DNA of 64,000 nucleotides from Sipunculus nudus (Eukaryota; Annelida; Sipuncula; Golfingiida; Sipunculidae), in assembly GCA_026874595.1 (NCBI GenBank), contig CM049314.1, forward strand, positions 63,272,800 to 63,336,799, given 5' to 3'. Positions 24,483 to 32,599 of the stretch are shown in pieces. The notes under the pieces were generated by a model. The model saw only the letters and a list, made by a program, of their open reading frames with translations. It made no database searches and was not told where the DNA came from. A program made the position numbers and the translations under genes. The stretch's first letter is position 1, and every line of letters starts with the position of its first letter.

Positions 24483-27031
24483 ATATAATATAATATATAT
24501 ATATATATATATATATAAATGTATATATATATATATTGGCCAAATTTTGCCCTGCGTTCAAAATGATTTCAGAACTGCACATAATATAATTTAATTCGCG
24601 ACTTTTCGTGTATTTATGACGTGATGAGGATTCACATAGGACATGTACATTGTCTTATTGAACCGTGAGAAAGAAATTCACTCTCATCAGAGGGAATTCT
24701 GACTGGAGTTCCGAAAACAAGATGGATCCTTATTAACTCATTTTTACATTTTTAGCCACGACATCATCAAGGAAGGTCAGTGGGTACACAACCACCACAC
24801 TGATCACATTGGAAGAGGAAGAAGGTATTTTTAATATCTTATGTTTTCCCCACAAGAAAATAAACAGATCTTGACAAAAACACAACTTCTCTAAAATATA
24901 GCAATCCATGCCACTCCGGTTACGTTACTAATCTGTCGGTTCTTGAATGAATATATATTTTCATTTGCGACACAGTTGAATATAGATCAGAAATCCACCT
25001 CGGAAAGGAGTAACATGTAATTCTTATCGTATATACACCTTCATTCCAGTCACCAATAGGCAATGTATCCATTGTGTTTTAAAAATAAGCATATCGTGTT
25101 ATTGACCAAACCTTATAATGTCGAAAAGCATAGTATTCCGATCCGTTACCAGTTACCAGTTTAACGTTTGACAGTCGGACTGTCTTTTAATATAGTTGCT
25201 TCGAATAGCATTTTTATATGAATTTGTTTATTTTTGCTTTCTTTTTAAACACAGTGACAGTCAGTGAAAGAAGGCCATCCCCCGGAATAGCAAGAGCCTA
25301 TTCCCCAAAAGGTAAACATGAAGAATAAACCGAACTTATATCACATTATCATCTTTAAAATATATGCAATATTGTCTTGTTTTGGTATTATTTTTAAAAA
25401 TAAAAACAGACAAAAAATAAGTATAAGAAAGATACCAGCGTAGGTGGTCCAGATATAGAGCACAGGACTCGAAGCCTGAAGTTCAAATGAGATTTCGGTT
25501 TAAACCCAGACAGGTGTAGCGCTCTACAGGAAAAATGGGAAGGCCTTGCCCCTTTGCCGGGTGTCACTCATATACGAGTGCCTTTATATACGGAGTATGA
25601 CCACGGTGGTATTAGGATGACTACATATACCAAATTGAGGCCACAGGTGCGATAGTCATCGGGCCTGATGATGACCATGAGATAAGGGAAACGTGTGCTA
25701 CCGCCCTGTGAACCAGATTTAAATCTCGGTTGAGCAGAGAGCTTGCTGCAGCGTGCTATTTCATGAATTATTAACAAATTAATCAAACCAATCAGGTCGC
25801 TCGCGTACGGCCCGTCTTCGCGGCGGGGAAAGCTATTTTTAGACCAACCATTGGTGGGAGACGTTATGGAGAATCTGCCAGTTAGATAAAAGGCTCGTCT
25901 ACCTGGTGAGCTTCCAGTTCATGTGCTCTTGTTGATAAGGAGTGAGAATATTTTCAATTTATGTCTACTATCTTTATTGTGACCATGGGTTTGATTGGCC
26001 ATTAAGATTTTGGCCCCATCACATACGCGCCTATTAAAAATGCATGATACAACAGGCCAGGAGCCCGCTGAAGCAGGATGTCTCCCGAACCAACCTTGAT
26101 ACCCTTCCCCTAGGAAAATGTACATAGTGTGTATGTTTAAAATTGATTTTGCAATGTATAATTGGTATTATGGTACAAAATAATGCTTGTTTATGTTGCT
26201 TCATAATTTGATTCAGCCTTAATAACTCATATTAGGCTCATGGATGTCATATTATAATAAGATGATAATGATACAGTAAAGGTTAATATTATTTTACAGA
26301 AGGAAGCACTTTTGTTTCAAAGAATTGATTCAGCCATAGTTAATTTGATTTCGGTATGAGGGATAGATATGAATTATAGCAGAAATTAACAGGCAGCAAA
26401 CGATTTCTCTCTGTTCTCACAAATTATAAAAAACATCAAAGTATGGTGCTGGTATTAATTTTTCCCATAGGTTCAGCTTCGACGGCGGTGGCAGCCGAAC
26501 GAACAAGTGTGATGTCGCCCCATGGTAATAACAATAAGACCTAATGTACTCTACTGAAGATTAACTGCCCTGTAAATCGATTATGAGTAACCACTTTACA
26601 TGTCCTTGAGATCATATGTTTTTCTAAGAAATCCATAATGTGACTGGTAAAAATATACCGTATATTCATAAATAAGATAGGCAAGTAATAATTAAAAGCA
26701 ACGTTGGCTGTTTAATACTAATTCAAGACTCTCGTCCCGCAATGAGATCCAATATTATTAGTCTCATTTGAAAATGTTTACAACTTGTAGTAAATGCATA
26801 ACACAACGACCCCGATAACAAGAATGTGCATTGAAATTCAGGATTCATAATGAACAATTTATTAATGGTTATTATGTGTCTACAGGTGTCGCCTCTCTTC
26901 CGCTCTCCGCATGGCCCATGTCTGCAGTAGCCACGGCCATTGTACTTGGTATTGCTGTGGTTTTGCTGGTCATATATGTACTCATAATCCATATCAGGTA
27001 CACAAATTACATAGCAGCGATAATTTCACAG

Positions 27032-27088
<57 letters not shown>

Positions 27089-28086
27089 CCCATTTAAGCT
27101 CTGTACTTGAAAGTTAATCACGTCTAAAGGCAAATAAAAATAAATTTGAACTAGGAAAATGACGAGAACTGCATCTCCTGACTATTTAGAAGAAAGTTCC
27201 ACCCTTACCTTACAGTACGAATTCTTTGCGCATAAGACTAAACAAACCCCTGTATCAGAACATCTTATTTTCAGAAGTTTCAGCGCCAGTCGCTATGTAT
27301 ATTCAAACAAAAATATGAAAGTTAAGATAAAAATTCGTTTTAATATGATGTACTTATAAAAAATCTATCCCGTCATACTCGTACTAATGTCATGTCATTT
27401 CACATTATATTCACAGAATAATTATAATACAAGGGTTTAAAATAGCCCGCACTGATTTTTTTTTGTCTTTCCAATGATTAACAAATCAGTTTACTAACTT
27501 TAGAATAGTCATGATTGAGCAAGTTGCGTCGGAAAGCCTTCCTCGCGGTCAATGTACGCACTGTGAGAAGTATAAATTAGCGAGCTTCATACGTGCTGTC
27601 AACACATATATTAAATAACTGCAATCTCGGAAATCTCTGCGCAGACTATGTTACAACAATGGTTTTTGACAATGTCAAAAGAACATTGTATAATAAAATC
27701 CTCAATTTCAGGAGACACTACACCTGTACCAAGAAAGAAACAAGACAGCATGAAGGTATGTTTTTTTCTATATATTTTGTTTGGTTAAAATTAAATATGA
27801 ACGTAATAGTTAACTCGATTAAAAATATTGCCATTCTTATTGTTTGACGTATTTCTTTCCTCGTTTGCCAGGTCCATCTGCGAATACAAACGGTGTTTCA
27901 CATCTCCGAGAGGTGCACGAACTCGCTGCGGTGTCAAACGAATATGTATCTGCAGGAGAAGACAAGCATTACGAACTTTTAAACACGCAGCAGGCAACGC
28001 CCCCTGAGCCTCGTTATGAGGTGATTGACAATATAACAAGAGATCGAGAACAATCAGGCTGTCACGGCACGGGACATATTCCCTGA
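15797..28086 (+). CDS. Fucolectin-domain transmembrane receptor with ITAM-like tail (5' end missing)
   Basis: Eleven exons join in frame: 15797-16030, 21376-21618, 22411-22440, 22788-22850, 23606-23674, 24756-24824, 25255-25311, 26471-26524, 26886-26997, 27712-27755, 27872-28086. All junctions are GT-AG, and all are phase 1 except the one after 26997 (phase 2). The order is: one fucolectin/F5-8C-type domain (two exons), a Ser/Thr-rich stalk from small symmetrical exons, one transmembrane helix (AVATAIVLGIAVVLLVIYVL), and a cytoplasmic tail of about 90 residues. The tail has three tyrosine motifs (EYVSA, HYELL, RYEVI); the last two form YxxL-x11-YxxI, an ITAM-like pair. The first exon in the model begins in phase 1, so at least one upstream exon with the signal peptide is missing. 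By analogy with lectin receptors it probably binds glycans outside and recruits SH2 kinases inside; that is inference. The 30-nt exon at 22411 is the least certain. Confidence 0.82.
16290..16355. repeat. (ATT)n microsatellite
   Basis: An ATTT then ATT repeat tract in the first intron of the lectin receptor. Confidence 0.95.
16520..16700 (+). repeat. tRNA-derived SINE copy
   Basis: It has GTGGTCCAGGTGCAGAGCA (A-box-like), a degraded B-box region, then AAGCGCTCTGTAGGAGTATTG and ATCACTCACCAACGAGTGCG. It matches the copy at 25438-25620 block by block. It ends just before the target site of the long-TIR element at 16732. Confidence 0.6.
16732..18796. mobile_element. Long-TIR Mutator-like non-autonomous transposon (2.07 kb)
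   Basis: The left end is GGTTACATGCCAGTCTGCCG. The right end, reverse complemented, is GGTATCATGCCAGTTTGCCG. The similarity continues inwards for roughly 300 bp, for example CGAGTCCAGTTTGCC, GAAATCGTCCGTTAATTTG and GAGTCACGCAT-like blocks. A perfect 8-bp direct repeat, TGTTATAC, flanks it at 16724-16731 and 18797-18804. Long terminal inverted repeats with 8-10 bp target duplications fit Mutator-like elements. The interior has a (GA)n tract and a tandem duplication of about 120 bp near 18205-18430, and no transposase. It lies within the lectin receptor intron. Confidence 0.75.
17850..17881. repeat. (GA)n microsatellite
   Basis: A GA run inside the long-TIR element. It explains the Ser/Leu-rich frames on the minus strand. 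Confidence 0.9.
20537..20578. repeat. (GA)n microsatellite
   Basis: A GA dinucleotide run with a few interruptions, in the lectin receptor intron. Confidence 0.9.
21376..21618 (+). CDS. Lectin receptor: fucolectin domain, second half
   Basis: It encodes YHRLRDFRIRVGNT, CAYKNGWIASGV, FTCSRTLIGRWVSIQRT, then YLQLCEVQVYGSEY. This is the usual C-terminal half of an FTP domain, with its conserved Cys pattern and final LCEVQVYG strand. The acceptor is TCTATTTTCAG and the donor ACAG|GTAAGG. It is phase 1 on both sides. Read with the previous exon, His-x24 is followed by Lys-Ala-Gly where fucose binders usually have Arg-x-Asp; the later Arg is kept. Confidence 0.9.
22411..22440 (+). CDS. Lectin receptor: candidate 30-nt stalk exon
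   Basis: It lies between the strong acceptor TTTTTCATTTTTCAG and the donor GCAG|GTATTT and is phase 1 on both sides. It encodes VSTQSFVTNA. Its downstream intron resembles the intron after the exon at 23606-23674, so it looks like an older, shortened copy of that stalk exon. It may be used or skipped. Confidence 0.5.
22788..22850 (+). CDS. Lectin receptor: Ser/Thr-rich stalk exon A
   Basis: A 63-nt exon, phase 1 on both sides, encoding a Ser/Thr/Ala-rich stretch ending in FEEK. The residues suit an O-glycosylated stalk. The acceptor is ATTTACTATAG and the donor AAAG|GTAGGA. Confidence 0.75.
23606..23674 (+). CDS. Lectin receptor: stalk exon B1
   Basis: A 69-nt exon, phase 1 on both sides, encoding TTSSTKTSGLQTVTLF and an acidic end. 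It is the paralogue of the 69-nt exon at 24756-24824, so exon skipping or swapping would keep the frame. The acceptor is TTTTTCACATTTCAG and the donor GAAG|GTATTT. Confidence 0.8.
24123..24178 (+). pseudogene. Dead copy of stalk exon A
   Basis: The sequence aligns with exon 22788-22850 and keeps the acceptor-like CAG and a weak donor (AAAG|GTTGGA). It is 56 nt instead of 63, which breaks the frame, and contains TAG at 24170-24172 in the expected phase. The exon is presumably skipped. The exon on its far side, 24756-24824, is still open. Confidence 0.75.
24428..24536. repeat. (AT)n-rich microsatellite
   Basis: A long imperfect AT tract inside the second copy of the stalk-exon cassette. Confidence 0.95.
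24756..24824 (+). CDS. Lectin receptor: stalk exon B2
   Basis: A 69-nt exon, phase 1 on both sides, encoding TTSSRKVSGYTTTTLITL then four Glu. It is the duplicate of exon 23606-23674 with several amino-acid changes. The acceptor is TTTACATTTTTAG and the donor GAAG|GTATTT. Confidence 0.78.
25255..25311 (+). CDS. Lectin receptor: stalk exon C
   Basis: A 57-nt exon, phase 1 on both sides, encoding VTVSERRPSPGIARAYSPK. The acceptor is CTTTTTAAACACAG and the donor AAAG|GTAAAC. No domain is recognised; the composition suits a disordered stalk. Confidence 0.72.
25438..25620 (+). repeat. tRNA-derived SINE copy
   Basis: It has an A-box-like GGTGGTCCAGATATAGAGCAC and a B-box-like GGTTTAAACCC. The tail contains TAGCGCTCTACAGG, AATGGGAAGGCC, TTGCCCC and CACTCATATACGAGTGC. 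It is the best-preserved of the three family members in this window and lies in an intron of the lectin receptor. Confidence 0.7.
26471..26524 (+). CDS. Lectin receptor: stalk exon D
   Basis: A 54-nt exon, phase 1 on both sides, encoding GSASTAVAAERTSVMSPH. The acceptor is TTTTTCCCATAG and the donor CATG|GTAATA. Confidence 0.72.
26886..26997 (+). CDS. Lectin receptor: transmembrane exon
   Basis: It encodes a short extracellular piece with a Trp-Pro-Met, then about 23 hydrophobic residues (AVATAIVLGIAVVLLVIYVL and on), then His and Arg at the cytoplasmic face. It enters in phase 1 and leaves in phase 2 (donor ATCAG|GTACAC), so it is the only asymmetrical internal exon and the next exon depends on it. 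Confidence 0.85.
27036..27082. repeat. (AT)n microsatellite
   Basis: An AT run just after the transmembrane exon, in an intron. Confidence 0.95.
27712..27755 (+). CDS. Lectin receptor: juxtamembrane exon
   Basis: A 44-nt exon entering in phase 2 and leaving in phase 1. It encodes RRHYTCTKKETRQHE, a basic stop-transfer segment right after the membrane helix. The acceptor is CTCAATTTCAG and the donor GAAG|GTATGT. Confidence 0.78.
27872..28086 (+). CDS. Lectin receptor: cytoplasmic tail exon with ITAM-like motif
   Basis: The terminal exon encodes about 71 residues. The tyrosines sit in NEYVSA, HYELL (Tyr codon 27970-27972) and RYEVI (Tyr codon 28015-28017). The last two are 15 residues apart, giving YxxL-x11-YxxI. 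That fits the broad ITAM spacing (6-12) but is longer than the classical 6-8. The tail ends at TGA 28084-28086. The acceptor is TTTCCTCGTTTGCCAG. Confidence 0.85.
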
Positions 28087-28326
28087 TTGGGAAACAATCC
28101 TGTACAGGACCTTAACGGGGAGAATTTTTTTTTCTCACAGCCAACCAGAGCTGTTTCAGAATATCCATGGGCCATTGTCGCTTAATTGCGTCGCATACAT
28201 ACATTTATAACGGGAACCCGGTCGTTTATCTTGTAAAGTAAGCATGTTTAGATAACACAAATGGCAATTGTATATTCTCCAAGAACATTATCAGATATGT
28301 TTATTTTTTATTTGTTATAATTGAAA

Positions 28327-28332
28327 AATAAA
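28327..28332 (+). terminator. Candidate polyadenylation signal of the lectin receptor
   Basis: AATAAA lies about 240 nt after the stop codon; a second AATAAA is at 28535-28540. Which is used cannot be told from sequence. Confidence 0.45.
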
Positions 28333-28559
28333 CATTGATCGAGATCAAGATATATTCATAGAGGGAGTTCTGATGATCAATGTGCATTCTTCAGGTACCA
28401 TATCAGATAAGATTAGTTTTCATATGTTTATGTTCAAACATTTATCCATCACCAAATATAATCATATAGCGAGTTTTGATGATAAATGTATTCTCCAGGA
28501 ACTATATCCGAGTTCTCATATATTGTCAATGAATAATAAACATTAAATATATAATCATA

Positions 28560-29730
28560 TAGCGAGTCCTGTCTTCATTGAATGTGTGAATTGAACCGTT
28601 TAGAGAAATAGGTTCGAAATGATACATATTGTAAACAAGACTAAACCACCTAGCATTAAGCTCAAGTATATACTGTAATACCTACAGTCATTGCACACAG
28701 ATGATTAATTATGCTTCATTATTATCATTTTGAAAACTAGTTTTTCAACCCATTTAATTCAAATATGGGTAAATCAAATGTAAATTTATTAAAATACATG
28801 TTTACAGAAATTTGAAAGATCTGCGTTTATGTATTAATTTCCATGTACCCCTACTGGTGATTTAGAATCACGTTTGGAGCCTATACAACTATAACTAAAG
28901 AATGTACTAGACTTGTTTGCCATGGATGCAGCTGAATAACAATTGATCATATTTTCCAGTTCCTCTCACATATTAGTGTACATGAAAAATCTTGAATTAT
29001 TTCCCTTTCTCAATTTAGATTATATTTTCTTTAATTACTTTATAATGAAAAAATAATGATATATACAATAATGCCATTTATACATATTAAATGTTCATGA
29101 ATGACAAGTGGATTTTCTTTACGTCTTGCCGGTGCACGGAATGATGACATGCCATATGATAGTAATAAACTATGTGAAATAACAAGTGTTTCAGTATATA
29201 GTGGATTAACACTAAGACAAAGGCCAAGAACTATACATTGAATAAGGAAGTCAGTACATTTTTTGGAGTAACCATATATAAGTATACAGAACCTTGCCCT
29301 GTTCGTTAAAAATTGCATCTTCTCTGAATCTGAATAGTTTGTTATATAAATACAGCGGTTAACAAGCGTAACATTTTAACTTTATTGCTAAATGATCCAC
29401 TTACCACACATCTTCTTCGGTGTCACACAAGCAAGTTTTTACCCTCAAATTACATCTCTTAGGTATAGTAGATAGATGATATACGTGCTTATCTATCATT
29501 TATCTAACTCTCTATCTATCTTACCATCTATATCAACCTTTCTATATATTTGTTCACTATATATCTCTATGTTCATTCATATCAAAAAGCATATTATGTA
29601 TTTTATTTTGGTTTATGCTAACTGATCATGAAATGTTCCGTTTGTGGGAAAATTACAATTTCAAACTACTCCATACTATCTTTACTGTGCATAGAACAAT
29701 GAATGCAACCAAAAAGTGACTTACATGTTG
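28560..29730. other. Gene-free stretch after the lectin receptor
   Basis: AT-rich DNA without a recognised exon. The sequence around 28370-28580 contains imperfect direct repeats (ATAATCATATAGCGAGT twice). Imperfect CTAT repeats occur at 29490-29550. Confidence 0.5.
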
Positions 29731-29733
29731 TCA

Positions 29734-29905
29734 TTAGAACCGTATCATTGTTGATTATGTTGCTGATATGAATCTGTTCTTCTTCGGTCTCTATGTTGAC
29801 AAGGACCCCACCCAACATCCAACAGTACCTAAGCATCATCCTAAGTGAACTCCGACGGAAAGAACCTGTAGCAAGGTGGCTCAGGTGGAAGGAAAAAGTA
29901 TCCAA
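29734..29905 (-). pseudogene. C-type lectin exon relic
   Basis: On the minus strand the frame reads YCWMLGGVLVNIETEEEQ and then a short helix ending at a donor-like ACAT|GTAAGT. This is the C-terminal part of the first half of a C-type lectin domain, close to the living copy at 48290 (LVSIETEEEQ). Upstream, another frame gives CYRFFPSEFT followed by TAG where a conserved Trp is expected, and a second TAG just before a one-base frame change. The exon is therefore broken by nonsense and frameshift changes. No second lectin exon was found nearby. Confidence 0.65.
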
Positions 29906-29999
29906 ATCTATTAGGACAACCTAGCTGTCAATAGAAATGTCATTAAAAGTAATGTGTTTACTATTACAATGTAATAGTATTTCCAAGGACTCGGGATTT

Positions 30000-31700
30000 A
30001 AATATCACAATATATAATATATTTATAAGGACATTTTCCTCAATGTGATATCTGACATTTCTCAAACCATCATTTATAATTCATAGAAATTCAAAACATT
30101 GGATATTTATGTTTTAATTTTGTCGGCAAACTGTAGGCACCTGTCATTCAGATGGACACATCAGTTGGTAATACACCGTACGTAGATGTTGCCGTGTCTG
30201 TTACTTACACTATATAAAAGGCACCAGCCCTCTGTAGATTCTTTTCAATTGAATTGGATGCTGGTTGACGGGATTCTCATATTCTCATAAGATTATGCAG
30301 GAAACACAACTCAAAGGTGATTGAGAAATATATTTTGTCCAAAATAAGAAACAGTTTAAAACAAATTATTCGTTAAATCAGGGAATAGCTTAAAGTTAGA
30401 AAAAAAATGACTGACAAGTGTTTTTCTTTTATTCTAGTTATTATTATTTATTCCAGGTTTGACTCCATACTTTACTCAAAGGATCATGAGTAACATGCAG
30501 AGTAATAATATAGATACACTCTACAGAGATGAATGGATACATAATCTTAATTTATTAAGGAAATGGAACAGCAATATTACGTTAAGGGATTCTCTCTGGC
30601 ATTAAATACATAATTTAAGAGACAATCATCATTTTGTAAAACTAACTTTCATGGATCAATACCTCTATATTCAAACCAAATCCGTTGCTCTGTGATTTAG
30701 GATACTACAAGCATAAGACCCAAAGTACTATCAGGCAATATAAACTGTGAATATCAAGATATGAGTCCCAAGGTTGTATTTTACGTAGGAGGTTCGTATC
30801 ATACCAGATTATGCCTCAAACCGTGCCGAAAACTGATTGGCTGACGGCAATATCGCTATAATTATACATTTATGGTAAATCCTTTGAATATACTTGCAAC
30901 TTGCATTTAAAAAATGAAATGGAAAATTCTATGTTAATCTTGAAATTAACAAGGTGATCGGTATGCCTGATGCGAAAAAAAAAATCGGTCAAGGCAGCGG
31001 ACTACGCATAGGGACTGTGATTATGGACTACGCACCTAAAAACATAAATCAGTCCTAACATAATTATCTGATTTCTTTAGGATACGATAATAATAAGATG
31101 CGTGTAATGGTTAATAGTATGCTGGATAAAATATAGCAGCACATATTTACTAGTATATTATTATGTCTGTTGTGGCACTCGATCGTTATCAAATAACTCT
31201 TCTGTGGTTAGGAATAAGGAAAGACCGTGCTGAAAAGTCGATGCCACTTGCGTGGGTCCACTTTTGTCATTTTCAACATTTTCTCATATACTCTGAAAAA
31301 TCTTTAACTTAAACATCGCAGCGCCATCTTTCAGAATTAAGCCATTGAAAAACCGGCCGGATTCAAACTCGGTCCATGGAAAACCAGTCTTGAACGCATC
31401 AACCTGTTTCAAGAACGGGTAATCTTCTTCTTGTCAAAGGGAGTGAAACAAACCTCTTGAACTATCCATGGTGTTTCCTCATGAATTACGAGCGAATGCA
31501 TTCGTTACATATCAGATCAGTCAACTCTTAGATGGTGGCGATAGATACCCAACTTAATACGGGGACCCGAGCTGCCTTAGATGGTGGCGCCACCTGGCAA
31601 TGTTTGATTGAACTGTACAAGCTGTCCTGTGTTTACAGGAAATTCTCCCTGGCATCGCTCCGAGAATGGGGCCTAGTCAGGGGGTACTTGATGGGAAAAA
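30000..31700. other. Gene-free AT-rich stretch
   Basis: No supported exon or RNA gene. A region near 31340-31430 has a B-box-like GGATTCAAACTCGG and may be another degraded tRNA-derived repeat, but this is weak. Confidence 0.4.
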
Positions 31701-31730
31701 CAACAAAAGAAAACCCGTTGGGTGGTTTAT

Positions 31731-31757
31731 TGAGAGAGAGAGAGAGAGAGAGAGAGT
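31731..31757. repeat. (GA)n microsatellite
   Basis: A GA run of about 13 units. Confidence 0.9.
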
Positions 31758-32484
31758 AGCAGAGACAGAAAAAAACTAACCTGAACAAGACTCCAAATAA
31801 CAAAGCTACTCTGGGGACACTGTACATTTGATAAGCAAGCATTTCGATTCATAAATAAAACAATGTCGAACAATACATAAATATCTATATATCATTTACG
31901 TTCAATACATATTGGTCTTTTTAATATCTCTTTACAACAACCTTCAAAATAAACAATATAAGACAACTGTCTGTTAAATGCATGACGCAAACAGATAAAA
32001 AAATACCATCTTCTCATAAAAGAAAATGGTTAAGTCCGAAAAGTTCTTCAAATTAAGGTATAGACAGCTTCCATTAATGCCGGTCTTCATGAAATTCGTA
32101 TAATTTTGAAAAATAAATTCAAAGTGGTATTTTCATTTGAATGTAAACAACCTTTCATATCTAAAGTTTAAGTAAGAAATCAACATTGGGTTATTGTCAT
32201 GCAGTTTAATATTACCTTTTCTTTACCATAGTGTCATAAATATTGCACCTTATATCAATTTATTATTATATATTAAAAAAAACATAATGTATGTAAATTT
32301 ATTCAATACATATATCATTAGAAAGAACACAATAGACCAGGTTTAAAGTTATATATACTTGATGCCGTCCAAACGATTTTATAATAACTTTTATATTTAT
32401 TTTAGGGGGAGGTATTTTACCAGAGTTGGTAGCTTAAATTACAGCGTTTGACAGTATGCACGCACCTCCAGGGTCCTGAAAAGA

Positions 32485-32580
32485 ACTTGTAAATTTCAGT
32501 GTCACACCTGGTTTTGGTCTTGTAAATTTCAGCGTCACATCTGGTTTGGTCTTGTAAGTTTCGGTGTCCCAGCTGGTTTT
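32485..32580. repeat. Short minisatellite, unit about 35 bp
   Basis: Three imperfect copies of GGTTTTGGTCTTGTAAATTT followed by CAGTGTCACACCT. The minus-strand frame across it is open by chance. Confidence 0.75.
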
Positions 32581-32599
32581 GATAACTTAATGCAGACAC

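Larger units (their letters stand above)
22480..25000 (+). repeat. Intragenic tandem duplication of stalk-exon cassette
   Basis: Two diverged direct copies of about 1.2-1.3 kb. Unit 1 (about 22480-23800) has exons 22788-22850 and 23606-23674. Unit 2 (about 23830-25000) has the dead exon 24123-24178 and exon 24756-24824. Intron blocks also match, such as TTTCCCTTATTTTGTA, CACGGCCGCGTG and GGTATTTTAATATCTTATG. In unit 2 the first exon has lost its frame. An (AT)n insertion lies at 24428-24536. Confidence 0.8.
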
